A stretch of DNA of 18,358 nt from an uncultured bacterium (GCA_900553845.1 USEW01000017.1:1-18358); one strand, 5' to 3'; counted from the first letter of the stretch, positions 1 to 9,083 are shown. Notes: generated by a model from the sequence alone, not told the origin. Made by a program: numbers and translations.

Positions 1-63
1 GGTGCTTTTATAGCCTTTTACAAGGATGTAAAAAAAGTAAAGGATTAAAAAGGAGAAACGACT

Positions 64-936
64 ATGGCATTAGTAGTACAAACAAACACGTTAGCATTAA
101 ATTCACAAAAGAATTTGAACAAAGCAACCACCGCTATGAATACTGCGATGGAACGTTTGTCAACAGGTTACAAAATTAATAAAGCAGCGGATGATGCAGC
201 AGGGTTGTATGTTGCAAGTAACATGACATCACAAATCGGTGGTTCTGAAAAAGCTCGTGATAACGCTAATATTGGTATTAACATGTTACAAACAGCTGAA
301 GGTAGTTTAACAACAATTCAAGATAACTTACAACGTATTCGTGATTTGACCGTACAAGCAGGGAACGAAGTTTATTCTGCTGAATCACTTGCAGCTATGC
401 AAATGGAAGTTGATGCACGTTTAGCTGAAATTACACGTATTGCTGACGTTGCTGAATTTAACGGATTAAAGCTGTTATCTCACGACGGTTCAATGGGTGA
501 TGTAACACTTCAAGTGGGTGCAAATAGTAATGCAGATGAAAATACAATTACATTAACTGATGTATTTACAGATACAACTGTTACAGCAAATGGTTTGGAT
601 GTAGGTTCAACAAAATATTTAAATGCATTCAAAGGTGGTGAGGCTGACCAAATAGCAAATGCACAAGCATATTTGTCTGCTATTGATATAGCTTTGGAAA
701 CAATTGCTACAAAACGTTCAAAAATTGGTGCGTTCCAAAACCGATTGAATTCAGCTATTGATACATTAACTGTAAATATTGAAAACTTGTCAGCAGCACG
801 TTCAACAATTCAAGATACAGATGTGGCTGTTGAGTCTTCAAATTATATCAAAAACCAAATCTTACAACAATCAACTACAGCAATGTTATCAGCAGCAAAC
901 CAAGCACCTCAGGTTGCTTTAAACTTGATTGGATAA
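64..936 (+). CDS. fliC: Flagellin, short single-type filament protein
   Basis: This is the structural subunit of the flagellar filament, exported through the flagellar type III system and polymerised outside the cell. The first ~140 residues are a typical flagellin D0/D1 helical region: Asn- and Gln-rich start, 'RLSTGYKINKAADDAAGL', then 'NANIGINMLQTAEGSL'. The last ~95 residues are the matching C-terminal D1/D0 helices, with 'SKIGAFQNRL' and a terminal 'ALNLIG'. The variable centre is only ~50 residues, so at 290 residues the protein is a minimal flagellin without large outer domains. The ATG is preceded by AGGAG at 51-55 with 8-nt spacing, which fixes the start. It is the only sizeable rightward gene and has its own terminator, so it is probably monocistronic. 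No sigma28-type promoter is visible in the 63 bases available. A small hairpin (TTTTACA/TGTAAAA, 16-33) lies just upstream of the RBS. Confidence 0.96.
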   Translation: MALVVQTNTLALNSQKNLNKATTAMNTAMERLSTGYKINKAADDAAGLYVASNMTSQIGGSEKARDNANIGINMLQTAEGSLTTIQDNLQRIRDLTVQAGNEVYSAESLAAMQMEVDARLAEITRIADVAEFNGLKLLSHDGSMGDVTLQVGANSNADENTITLTDVFTDTTVTANGLDVGSTKYLNAFKGGEADQIANAQAYLSAIDIALETIATKRSKIGAFQNRLNSAIDTLTVNIENLSAARSTIQDTDVAVESSNYIKNQILQQSTTAMLSAANQAPQVALNLIG

Positions 937-972
937 CAATAAATTTTTATATAAAACATATAATGCGTTTTT

Positions 973-1007
973 GTCAGGGTTTTACTTTATAAATCCTGAC
1001 TTTTTTT
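973..1007 (+). terminator. Intrinsic terminator of the flagellin gene
   Basis: A 10-bp stem with one G-U pair (GTCAGGGTTT at 973-982 pairs with AAATCCTGAC at 991-1000) encloses an 8-nt loop and is followed by seven T. It lies 37 bases after the flagellin stop. On the opposite strand the stem is not followed by a T-run, so it is a poor terminator for the converging ABC ATPase gene. Confidence 0.9.
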
Positions 1008-1022
1008 AATTTAATAAAAAAT

Positions 1023-2072
1023 TTATTTATAAATTCTATCACCTGTTTTTGAATCAAAATAATAAAAAGCACAAGTATTAAGTTTTAATATAAAATCCTC
1101 ATTTAGATTATAATCAAATTTTCCTTTAAGTGTACATTTTTGTCCGTTTATTTCAAAATATAGTAATTTTTCACCGCCTAAAATTTCAATAAAATTAATT
1201 TTAGCATTTATCTCAATATTGTTTTCATTATTTTCAAATGTTTGGCTAGGACGAAAACCAATTGTAATATTATTTTTCTCATAATTAAATGGTAGTTCAA
1301 ATAAAGAGTTATTTAGTAATATATTATTATCTTTAATCTCAACATCAATAAAATTCATAGGATAAGAACCAATGAAACCAGCGGTAAATTTATTTTTTGG
1401 ATTATAAAATATTTCACTTGGGGAATCAGTTTGCATAATTTCACCTTTATTTATAACAGAAATTTTATCCCCCATAGTTAATGCTTCAATCTGGTCATGG
1501 GTCACATATATAAAAGTCGTATCAAGTTCCTCATGAAGTTTTTTTATTGATGCTCTCATTTCGACACGAAGTTTTGCATCTAAGTTGGATAAAGGCTCAT
1601 CAAGCAGAAATACTTTAGGTTTTCTAACTATTGCACGACCTAAAGCTACTCTTTGACGCTGGCCGCCTGAAAGTTGTTTTGGTTTACGACTAAGCAAATG
1701 TTCTATATCTAATATTTTTGCTGCTTCAATGACTTTTTTTTCAATATCGTCTTTTTTCATTTTTTTCATTTTTAAAGGGAAAGCAATATTTTCAAATACT
1801 GTCATGTGAGGATATAAAGCATAAGATTGAAAAACAAATGCAATATCACGATTTTTAGGTTCTTCATTATTAACAAGATTATTATCAATATATATTTCAC
1901 CACTTGTTAAATTTTCAAGTCCTGCAATAAGTCGTAAGATTGTTGACTTTCCGCAACCTGATGGTCCAACAAGCACGTGGAATTCTTTATCCTTAATATC
2001 CAAAGTTATATTATTGATTATGCGATTTTTATCGAAATCTTTTATTACGTTTTTTAAAAATACTTTTGACAT
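1023..2072 (-). CDS. ugpC: MalK/UgpC-type ABC transporter ATP-binding subunit
   Basis: This is the cytoplasmic ATPase that powers a CUT1-type importer for sugars, glycerol-phosphate or related solutes. All nucleotide-binding motifs are present: Walker A GPSGCGKST (36-44), Q-loop Gln82, signature LSGGQRQR (134-141), Walker B VFLLDEP (154-160) and switch His192. A C-terminal extension from ~235 to 349 fits the regulatory TOBE/MOP region of MalK-like proteins. The ATG has a GAGGT ribosome-binding site at 2076-2080, inside the 23-bp gap after dnaE, so the gene is probably read through from dnaE. No permease or solute-binding gene is nearby. The substrate cannot be inferred, and the subunit may be shared between several importers, as MsmX is. 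The family is certain, but the symbol is only a family-level label. Confidence 0.9.
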   Translation of the reverse strand: MSKVFLKNVIKDFDKNRIINNITLDIKDKEFHVLVGPSGCGKSTILRLIAGLENLTSGEIYIDNNLVNNEEPKNRDIAFVFQSYALYPHMTVFENIAFPLKMKKMKKDDIEKKVIEAAKILDIEHLLSRKPKQLSGGQRQRVALGRAIVRKPKVFLLDEPLSNLDAKLRVEMRASIKKLHEELDTTFIYVTHDQIEALTMGDKISVINKGEIMQTDSPSEIFYNPKNKFTAGFIGSYPMNFIDVEIKDNNILLNNSLFELPFNYEKNNITIGFRPSQTFENNENNIEINAKINFIEILGGEKLLYFEINGQKCTLKGKFDYNLNEDFILKLNTCAFYYFDSKTGDRIYK

Positions 2073-2095
2073 TTTACCTCATCAAATTAAAACTT

Positions 2096-5000
2096 TTATT
2101 CATCCAAAGATGTCATTTCAACATCTATAATATCACCATATCGTGCTTTTAGTTCTGTAATAAGTTGATTTGAAGTCTCAAGCCAAAAACAAGAAGCTGT
2201 AACAATTGAAATATTATTCACTACAAAAATTAAAGGGTCTTGACCTTTATACTGAGCTAAAAAGTCTTTTAACTCAACAAGTTGCTCATAGCTTAATTCT
2301 GATTTTAATTTAAGTTTTAATAAATTGCTGTTTTCAACAGGTTTAACTGAATCTACAACAATTTGAAGATTTTGTTCATCTCTTCTTGATATTTTGCCTG
2401 AAATTATAATTTTTTGACCTGATTCAATAAAGGAGCCATATTCAAGCAAAGTTTTATTAAATGCAACAAAATCGACTTTTGATGTCAAATCTTCAATCGT
2501 TCCCATTTTTAAGAATTTTGTCGGGTCTTTTTTTGTAGGAATTTGTCTGCAACCGATTACAAGCCCGCATATTGTAACAGATTTGTCATTTGGCATATTC
2601 TGTAGCTCAACAATATTATGAGTTGTTAAAAATGGCAATTTGTCAATAATGCTTCTTAAAGGATGCGATGTAATATAAAATCCTAAGAATTCTTTTTCAA
2701 AATTTTGAATAATAGTGTCTGAATAATCATCACCAACGTCCAAAAGCTGGAGTTTTTCAATTGTAAATGTATTTGATTTTTCGTTACTTGAAGTTGGATT
2801 TAATGCAGCAAATAGACTAACTTGTCCTGTTTCACGGGACTTTGCTTCATTTTGGGAGAAAGTTATAATATTATCAATATTTTCAATAAGTTTTTTACGA
2901 TTTGGTTCAAGTTTGTTAAAAGCCCCTGTTTTAAAAAGACTTTCTAACGTTTTTCGGTTGACACACTTTGAATCAAGTCTTGAAGCAAAATCAGCAACAG
3001 ATGTAAATAATCCATCATTTTGTCGTTCTTTTTCAATAATGTCAATAACGGCTTGTCCTACACCTTTAACTGAGCCTAAACCAAATCTTATATTATTTCC
3101 ATCAGGTGTAAAATCAGCACTTGATAAATTTATATCAGGTGGAAGAATTTTTATTCCATATTTTTGAGCTTCGGCTATATAAGCTTGGGTCTTATCCTGG
3201 TCATTTTTCACGCTTGATAGCAATGCACACATATATTCAACAGGATAATGTGCTTTTAAATATGCAGTTTGGTATGCTACAAATGCATATGCTGCACTAT
3301 GTGACCTATTGAAACAGTATGCAGCGAATTTTGCCATTGTGTCAAATAAATCGTCAGCTATTTTTTCATCAATATTATTATTTTTCGCACCTTCAACAAA
3401 AATAGCTTTTTGTTTTTCCATAACATCATGCTTTTTCTTTCCCATAGCACGACGCAAAATATCAGCTTGACCTAGCGTATACCCTGCCATAGCTTGAGCT
3501 ATTTGCATAATTTGCTCTTGATAAACAATTGTGCCATAGGTATCTTTTAATATTGGCTCAAGACAAGGATGCGGGTATTTTATTTCCTGACGCCCATGTT
3601 TACGTGCTACAAAATCATCAACCATACCTGAATCCAAAGGGCCCGGTCTAAATAATGCTACTAAGGCACCCAAATCTTCAAATACGGACGGTTTTAAATC
3701 GCGTACAAGCTTTTTCATACCGCCTGATTCAAGCTGGAAAACACCGTCTGTTTCACCACGTGTAAGCAATTCAAATGTCTTGCTGTCATCAAGCGGTATT
3801 TTATTTATGTCAAATGTGACTCCTTTCTTTTCCTTGATTAAGTCTAGAGTGTTTCGAATTGTAGTTAAATTTCGCAATCCAAGAAAATCCATTTTTAATA
3901 AGCCAAGCTTTTCAATATCGCTCATGGCAAACTCAGTTATAACTGAATTTTCTTTTGATAACTGAACAGGAACAATTTCATTCAGTGGTAAGTGTGAAAT
4001 TATAACTCCAGCTGCATGTGTTCCTATATTTTGTTTTAGCCCTTCAATTGGAAGCGCCATATCGACAATTTTTTTAACTGTAGGGTTTGTATCATATAAT
4101 GTTTTTAATTCCATTCCATCAACAAGAGCATCTTTTAACGTTACCCCAGGTCCAGATGGTATTAGACTTGACCATTTGTTTGCATCGGCAAAAGGAACAT
4201 TATAAACACGAGCTACGCTTTTAAAGGCGTTTTTTGCAGCAAGCGAACCAAATGTAATAATCTGACAAACATGGTCTTCACCATATTTTTTATTTACATA
4301 GTCAATAATTTTACCACGACCCTCAATACAAAAATCAATATCGACATCGGGCATGCTAATACGTTCAGGATTTAAAAAACGTTCAAACAAGAGATTATGT
4401 TTTATGGGGTCAAGTGCGGTTATTCCAAGAGCGTAAGCAACAAGACTCCCTGCAGCTGAACCGCGCCCTGGACCAACCGGTACATTTTCCTTATGTGATT
4501 CGTTTATAAAATCCCATACAATTAAGAAATAGGGCGCAAATCCCATTTTATTTATTATTCCAAGTTCATAACGAACACGATTTTCTAAGTTTTCATCAAT
4601 TTCACCATATCTTTCTTTTAATCCTTTATGCACTAAATAATCAAGATATGTTTCAGCTGTATGCGGTTTGGGAACATCAAAAGGCGGCAAAAATGATTTT
4701 CCAAGTTCAATTATTAAATGACACTTATCTGCAATTTTAACTGTGTTTTCTATTGCTTCATTAAATGTATCACTATCCAGCCACTTAAAAGACTCACGAA
4801 GTTCATCAACTGTTTTTACATAAAATTCATCATTTGAAAATCTAAAACGATTTGTGTCATCTTTTAACGAATTTGTTTGAATACATAGCAAAGTATCATG
4901 CCAGTTTGAGTCTTCTTTTTTTAAATAATGACTATCATTTGTAATAACAATAGGAATATTAAGTTCTTTGCCTATTTTTATAATATCAGGATTTGTTCTT

Positions 5001-5551
5001 TTCTGTTCCACTAAACCGTGGTCTTGTATTTCAAGATAATAGTCATCATTAAACAGTTCTTTATAAAACTTTGCAACATTAATAGCTTCTCTATAGGATT
5101 TTTTTAATAAAGTTTGGCATATTTCACCTTGAAGACAGGCTGAAAGACAAATTAGACCTTCATTATATGTTTTTAAAAGTTCATGGTTTATCCTCGGTTT
5201 ATAATAGAATCCATCAATTTGCGAAATTGAAACAAGTTTAATTAAGTTTTTGTAACCAGTTTCGTCTTTGGCAATTAAAACAAGGTGAAAATATTCACGA
5301 TTATTTTGTGATTTATCTTTTATATCACCTGTTGTAACATAAAATTCACATCCAATAAGTGGTTTAATCCCAATATCTTTAGCATGGATATATAAATCCA
5401 AAGCTCCATACATTACACCATGGTCTGTGATTGCAACAGCTGGCATATTATTTTCTTTTGCAAATTCACATAATTGAGTTGTACGTATAGCCCCATCAAG
5501 CAAGCTATACTCAGTATGTAAGTGTAAAGGAACATATTGTTGTTGTGACAA
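2096..5551 (-). CDS. dnaE: DNA polymerase III alpha subunit (DnaE1 type)
   Basis: This is the replicative DNA polymerase of the bacterial replisome. An N-terminal PHP domain (HLHTEYSLLDG from residue 10; ITDHG at 41-45; DSH at 206-208) is followed by the C-family polymerase core. The core shows GPGRGSAAGS (360-369), PDVDIDF (401-407; catalytic Asp402 and Asp404) and a third Asp at 555. Helix-hairpin-helix and OB regions follow, and QVSLF (910-914) fits the internal beta-clamp-binding motif. At 1151 residues it is normal length. The likely start is TTG: an in-frame stop lies three codons upstream, no ATG begins before the conserved HLH motif, and GGAG sits 12 bases upstream. PHP metal ligands lost in E. 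coli appear to be kept here, which suggests built-in proofreading (see findings). The next gene downstream is the ABC ATPase. Confidence 0.97.
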   Translation of the reverse strand: MSQQQYVPLHLHTEYSLLDGAIRTTQLCEFAKENNMPAVAITDHGVMYGALDLYIHAKDIGIKPLIGCEFYVTTGDIKDKSQNNREYFHLVLIAKDETGYKNLIKLVSISQIDGFYYKPRINHELLKTYNEGLICLSACLQGEICQTLLKKSYREAINVAKFYKELFNDDYYLEIQDHGLVEQKRTNPDIIKIGKELNIPIVITNDSHYLKKEDSNWHDTLLCIQTNSLKDDTNRFRFSNDEFYVKTVDELRESFKWLDSDTFNEAIENTVKIADKCHLIIELGKSFLPPFDVPKPHTAETYLDYLVHKGLKERYGEIDENLENRVRYELGIINKMGFAPYFLIVWDFINESHKENVPVGPGRGSAAGSLVAYALGITALDPIKHNLLFERFLNPERISMPDVDIDFCIEGRGKIIDYVNKKYGEDHVCQIITFGSLAAKNAFKSVARVYNVPFADANKWSSLIPSGPGVTLKDALVDGMELKTLYDTNPTVKKIVDMALPIEGLKQNIGTHAAGVIISHLPLNEIVPVQLSKENSVITEFAMSDIEKLGLLKMDFLGLRNLTTIRNTLDLIKEKKGVTFDINKIPLDDSKTFELLTRGETDGVFQLESGGMKKLVRDLKPSVFEDLGALVALFRPGPLDSGMVDDFVARKHGRQEIKYPHPCLEPILKDTYGTIVYQEQIMQIAQAMAGYTLGQADILRRAMGKKKHDVMEKQKAIFVEGAKNNNIDEKIADDLFDTMAKFAAYCFNRSHSAAYAFVAYQTAYLKAHYPVEYMCALLSSVKNDQDKTQAYIAEAQKYGIKILPPDINLSSADFTPDGNNIRFGLGSVKGVGQAVIDIIEKERQNDGLFTSVADFASRLDSKCVNRKTLESLFKTGAFNKLEPNRKKLIENIDNIITFSQNEAKSRETGQVSLFAALNPTSSNEKSNTFTIEKLQLLDVGDDYSDTIIQNFEKEFLGFYITSHPLRSIIDKLPFLTTHNIVELQNMPNDKSVTICGLVIGCRQIPTKKDPTKFLKMGTIEDLTSKVDFVAFNKTLLEYGSFIESGQKIIISGKISRRDEQNLQIVVDSVKPVENSNLLKLKLKSELSYEQLVELKDFLAQYKGQDPLIFVVNNISIVTASCFWLETSNQLITELKARYGDIIDVEMTSLDE

Positions 5552-5646
5552 AGTGTATCAAGTCTCCGTTAAATATCTTTTATATTATTTAACTTAACAT
5601 AGATACACTTTTATAAAAAGTATTTTTTTTGATTTATAACTTTTTT

Positions 5647-6126
5647 TTAAGCAGCTATTCCAAGTTGTAAATTTTTGCGAAATTCAGACTCAATTCCCTT
5701 AGCAAAAGGGTTATTTGGCTCCTCTTGTATAGCATCTTGAGCTTTTGTATCAGTTTCTTCTTGTTCCTCTTGTGTATAATTATCAGAATATAGGAATTCA
5801 TACAAATCTTTACTTTTGTTATTTTCCAATAATTCAACAGCTGCATGACTATTTAAATATTTTATAGTATCTTGAAATGATGTTGTTTTAATATCAATGC
5901 CTGAATTTTGACGAATGAGTCTTAGGCTTACATTATTGGGCATTAAATTACCATAAAAGCTTATTCCTCCATCAACACGACGAAAAGCGGATAAATCGGA
6001 ATTTTTAATGTCGACTGAACTTTGTTGTTTTTCTTCATCAGTTCGTTTGTTTTTTGCGTTATTTTTAATGTAATTTGCAACTTGCCCTACGTGAGCATGA
6101 TCTATGCCTAAATTTCCCATACCCAT
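5647..6126 (-). CDS. Unrecognised 159-residue hydrophilic protein
   Basis: I do not recognise this protein. It is real by context: the ATG at 6124-6126 has an excellent AGGAGA ribosome-binding site (6135-6140, 8-nt spacing), and codon use resembles the neighbours. It opens with a Gly/His-rich stretch (MGMGNLGIDHAHVGQ). A charged segment follows at 22-46, then a more ordered middle at ~47-112 that includes 'GGISFYGNLMP'. A Glu/Gln/Asp-rich stretch runs from 118 to 136, and the C-terminus ends in AA. No signal peptide, membrane segment or cysteine is present, so it is probably cytoplasmic. A second in-frame ATG at codon 3 is less well placed. It lies between hup, which ends in its own terminator, and dnaE, so it is probably separately transcribed. 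A weak candidate -10 (TATTAT, read leftward near 6160) precedes it. Confidence 0.72.
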   Translation of the reverse strand: MGMGNLGIDHAHVGQVANYIKNNAKNKRTDEEKQQSSVDIKNSDLSAFRRVDGGISFYGNLMPNNVSLRLIRQNSGIDIKTTSFQDTIKYLNSHAAVELLENNKSKDLYEFLYSDNYTQEEQEETDTKAQDAIQEEPNNPFAKGIESEFRKNLQLGIAA

Positions 6127-6227
6127 AATCTGATTCTCCTAAATTTAATCCTTCTTCGTATAATACTTATATCGGCATTTTTATTAATTACTTTATACTT
6201 TTACACTATTTTTTTACAAATCGTTAC

Positions 6228-6263
6228 AAAAAAAATCCTCAATATATTTATTGAGGATTTTTT
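6228..6263 (-). terminator. Intrinsic terminator of hup
   Basis: The stem ATCCTCAATA (6235-6244) / TATTGAGGAT (6249-6258) has a 4-nt loop. It is flanked by A8 on the left and T6 on the right, so it can act on either strand. It lies 25 bases after the leftward hup stop, and hup is its obvious user; no rightward gene ends here. Confidence 0.88.
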
Positions 6264-6287
6264 ATTAAAAATAATGTTCAATTATTC

Positions 6288-6563
6288 TTACTTGTTAACC
6301 ATTTCTTTGAATTTTTTACCAGCTGAGAAAGCAGGAACTTTTTTAGCTTCAATTTTAATTGTATCACCAGTTTGCGGATTACGTCCTGTACGGGCAGCAC
6401 GTTTACGAGCTTCAAAAGTACCAAAACCAACTAATGTAACTTTTTTACCTTTTGATACTGCTGTTTGGATTGATTCAACTAATGAAGTAACAACTTCAGC
6501 AGCTTTCTTTTGTGAAATGTTTGTTTTTTTTGCTAACTCTTGTACTAATTCTTCTTTATTCAT
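6288..6563 (-). CDS. hup: HU-family nucleoid DNA-binding protein
   Basis: This is a small basic protein that binds and bends DNA as a dimer and organises the nucleoid. It has the usual HU length of ~90 residues. The N-terminal helices (MNKEELVQELAKKTNIS) are followed by the family signature 'GFGTFEARKRAARTGRNP' around residues 46-63, then 'GDTIKI' and the final helix 'FSAGKKFKEMVN'. It fits HU better than IHF: it is short and lacks IHF-type extensions, though IHF/HU assignment by eye is not absolute. The ribosome-binding site AAAGGGG (6574-6580) lies 10 bases upstream of the ATG. The gene has its own promoter (6601-6629) and terminator (6228-6263), so it is a self-contained high-expression unit just downstream of lysS. 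Confidence 0.95.
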   Translation of the reverse strand: MNKEELVQELAKKTNISQKKAAEVVTSLVESIQTAVSKGKKVTLVGFGTFEARKRAARTGRNPQTGDTIKIEAKKVPAFSAGKKFKEMVNK

Positions 6564-6600
6564 GGTTGTTAAACCCCTTTCCTAAATCTCTACGTATTTT

Positions 6601-6629
6601 ATTATATTGATATTTAGTAATTTTTGCAA
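6601..6629 (-). promoter_or_regulatory. Sigma70-type promoter of hup
   Basis: Read leftward, TTGCAA (6624-6629) is followed after exactly 17 bases by a perfect TATAAT (6601-6606). The predicted start lies ~30 bases before the hup ATG. The promoter sits in the 100-bp gap between lysS and hup. Confidence 0.8.
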
Positions 6630-6663
6630 GTACTTTTTTCTAAAAAGCTTATAATTAAAGGAT

Positions 6664-8163
6664 TTATTTATGTTTCATTGTTGGAAAAGCAATTACATCG
6701 CGGATTGTAGGAGAATTAGTAAGTAACATAACAATTCTATCAATACCTATTCCAAGGCCTCCAGCAGGTGGCATTCCATGTTCCAATGCACATATAAAAT
6801 CTTCATCTATGTCACAAGCTTCTTCATCACCTTGAGCTTTTGCAAGAGCTTGTGCTTCAAGGCGGATACGTTGGTCTATCGGGTCAGTTAATTCGGAAAA
6901 TGCATTCGCAACTTCCCATCCATTAATACGTGTTTCAAAACGTTCTGTTAATCTTGAATTATCACGATGAACTTTTGCAAGTGGTGAAATATCACGCGGG
7001 TAATCAATAATATGAACAGGTTGTATTAAACTTGGTTCAACTTTTTCTTCAAATATTAAATCAAGAACCTGCCCCCAATTTTTACAGTCTTCGGGATTTA
7101 TTCCAAGTTCTTTTGCTTTTTCACAAGCTTCTTCAACTGTAAATATTTGATTAAAATCAATACCGGTTTTTTCACGTATGGCGCCTATCATTGTTTTTCT
7201 GTCCCAAGGAGGTGTTAAATCTATTTCTTTATCACCAAATTGTATTTTATAACTGCCATTTACATCCTTACAAATTGTTGAAATCATTTGTTCGGTTAAA
7301 ACCATCATATCATTATAATCTACATAAGCCTGATAAAGTTCAAGCATTGTAAATTCAGGATTATGGCGTGGTGAAAGTCCTTCATTTCTAAAATTACGGT
7401 TTAATTCAAATATTTTCTCGCTTATACCGCCAACAAGAAGTCGTTTTAGATATAGTTCAGGCGCTATACGCATAAACATTTCCATATCAAGTGCATTGTG
7501 ATGTGTAATAAATGGTTTTGCTGTTGCTCCACCTGCTTGAGTTTGAAGCATTGGTGTTTCAACTTCCAAAAAACCTAAATTTGTTAAATATTCTCTTATT
7601 TTTTGTATTATTAAACTACGTTTTTTAAATGTTTCGCGTACGTTTTCATTAACAATTAAATCAACATATCTTTTACGATAGCGTGTTTCAACGTCTGTTA
7701 ATCCGTGAAATTTTTCTGGCAATGGTAGAAGTGATTTTGTTAATATTTTTACTTCGGTTGCTTTTATACTTAACTCTCCACGAGGTGTTCTGCGAATTGT
7801 GCCATAAAAACCTACGATATCACCAATATCAAGCAGTTTTAGTGTTTTTAAACTTTCTTCATCTAAATTTTCTTTATGTGAAAATATTTGGATTTTTCCG
7901 CTATCATCCATTAAATCAATAAACATACCGCTGTTTCTCATAGCCATTATGCGTCCTGCAACAGCATATCTATCATTTGTTTCTTCTCCTGTTGCCAAAT
8001 CTTTATATTTTTGCTGCAAAAAACTTGCTTTTGCATCTTTATCAAATGAATATTTATAAGGGTTGACTCCATTTTGTGCAAATGTTGCCAATTTTTGTAT
8101 ACGGGTATTGCGGACATTATTCTCATTAACTTCCACATGTTTTGTTTTTGACTTGTCTTCCAT
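6664..8163 (-). CDS. lysS: Lysyl-tRNA synthetase, class II
   Basis: This enzyme charges tRNA-Lys with lysine in the cytoplasm. An N-terminal OB-fold anticodon-binding domain (~66-140) precedes the class II catalytic domain. Motif 1 lies around FLEVETPML (198-206), motif 2 is FRNEGLSPRHNPEFT (258-272), and motif 3 is GGLGIGIDRIVMLLT (468-482). At 499 residues it is normal for bacterial LysS. A short Lys/Glu/Asn-rich tail (1-20) precedes the first conserved helix. The ATG has an AAGAGGG ribosome-binding site at 8173-8179. The gene follows uppP by 57 bases, so it is probably the last gene of a queD-uppP-lysS unit. No terminator is obvious after it, so transcription may run into hup. Confidence 0.97.
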   Translation of the reverse strand: MEDKSKTKHVEVNENNVRNTRIQKLATFAQNGVNPYKYSFDKDAKASFLQQKYKDLATGEETNDRYAVAGRIMAMRNSGMFIDLMDDSGKIQIFSHKENLDEESLKTLKLLDIGDIVGFYGTIRRTPRGELSIKATEVKILTKSLLPLPEKFHGLTDVETRYRKRYVDLIVNENVRETFKKRSLIIQKIREYLTNLGFLEVETPMLQTQAGGATAKPFITHHNALDMEMFMRIAPELYLKRLLVGGISEKIFELNRNFRNEGLSPRHNPEFTMLELYQAYVDYNDMMVLTEQMISTICKDVNGSYKIQFGDKEIDLTPPWDRKTMIGAIREKTGIDFNQIFTVEEACEKAKELGINPEDCKNWGQVLDLIFEEKVEPSLIQPVHIIDYPRDISPLAKVHRDNSRLTERFETRINGWEVANAFSELTDPIDQRIRLEAQALAKAQGDEEACDIDEDFICALEHGMPPAGGLGIGIDRIVMLLTNSPTIRDVIAFPTMKHK

Positions 8164-8220
8164 TTTATTTTTCCCTCTTTATTTTTTTATATTTAACTTT
8201 TTATACTTATTATTTTATCA

Positions 8221-9063
8221 TTAAAAAAACTTAAATAATATAAATGTTATTATTCCAACAATTAAACAATAGTATGCAAAAACTTTTAGTGAATATTTAC
8301 CTAAAAATTTCATAAAATATTTTATACACAAGTATCCAACAATAAATGAAACAAAAAAACCTAAAATTAAAGCTTTTAAGTTGAATGTCTGAAGTTGTGC
8401 AAAATCAATTTCTAATATCGGGTAAAATAAAGATGCACCAATGATAATAGGAATGCTTAAAAGAAACGAAAATTTTGCTGCTTTGACCCTAGTAAGCCCC
8501 AGTATAAGTCCTGTTGAAATAGTTAAGCCAGAACGTGAAAAACCTGGAAATATTGCCAATCCTTGTGCCAAGCCTATTAAAGCTGCTTTTTTCCAATTTA
8601 ATGTACCATTATTATTTTTATTTTTTTGTGATAAATATTCAGCAAAAAATAAAATAAAACCAGTTCCTATTAAAAATATAGATGTAATATATGGTTCCTT
8701 CATTATATTTTCAACAATATCCTTTAATGGGAAACAAAAAGCAACTGTAACAAAAGTACCAAGCAAAATGTATAAGCTTAATTTCTGGTCTTCATTTTCA
8801 ATTTTTTTAGCTATAAATATTGAAAAAAAGTCTTTTATTATTTTTATAATATCATTTTTAAAATAAAGTAATACTGCAATTAATGTTCCCAAATGAATAA
8901 TAATTGCAAAAAATATTTCCTCAGGAGAATTTCCTGCCAAATCTTTATTAGTTAAAAATTTATATAAAGCATTAACGATAACAATGTGGGCTGAGCTTGA
9001 AACCGGCAAAAATTCCGTTAACCCCTGTGCGATACTTATTAATAAACATTGCAAATATGTCAT
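8221..9063 (-). CDS. uppP: Undecaprenyl-diphosphate phosphatase (BacA/UppP)
   Basis: This integral membrane phosphatase converts undecaprenyl diphosphate to the monophosphate carrier lipid needed for cell-wall and surface polysaccharide synthesis. It also confers bacitracin tolerance when abundant. Both family signatures are present: QGLTEFLPVSSSAH (13-26), holding the catalytic-type Glu17 and His26, and PGFSRSG (173-179), holding Arg177. The rest is a series of hydrophobic segments, as expected for this polytopic family, and the length of 280 is typical. The ATG has GAGAGGG at 9074-9080 as ribosome-binding site. It starts 20 bases after the queD stop and so is probably cotranscribed. MurA, a user of the same lipid pathway, is in the window but in a different unit. 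Confidence 0.95.
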   Translation of the reverse strand: MTYLQCLLISIAQGLTEFLPVSSSAHIVIVNALYKFLTNKDLAGNSPEEIFFAIIIHLGTLIAVLLYFKNDIIKIIKDFFSIFIAKKIENEDQKLSLYILLGTFVTVAFCFPLKDIVENIMKEPYITSIFLIGTGFILFFAEYLSQKNKNNNGTLNWKKAALIGLAQGLAIFPGFSRSGLTISTGLILGLTRVKAAKFSFLLSIPIIIGASLFYPILEIDFAQLQTFNLKALILGFFVSFIVGYLCIKYFMKFLGKYSLKVFAYYCLIVGIITFILFKFF

Positions 9064-9083
9064 GTTTTTATTTCCCTCTCTTT

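Noticed and set aside
937..1022. The hairpin at 973-1000 as a bidirectional terminator for the ABC ATPase gene as well
   Set aside because: Read leftward, the stem is followed by A-rich sequence, not a T-run, so it fits only the flagellin transcript.
5655..5846. Second leftward frame overlapping the 159-residue gene
   Set aside because: It is a Lys/Ile-rich out-of-frame shadow without a ribosome-binding site, while the longer frame has an AGGAGA at ideal spacing.
6274..6585. Rightward 103-codon open frame across hup
   Set aside because: It is the antisense of hup, which has a clear HU signature, ribosome-binding site, promoter and terminator.
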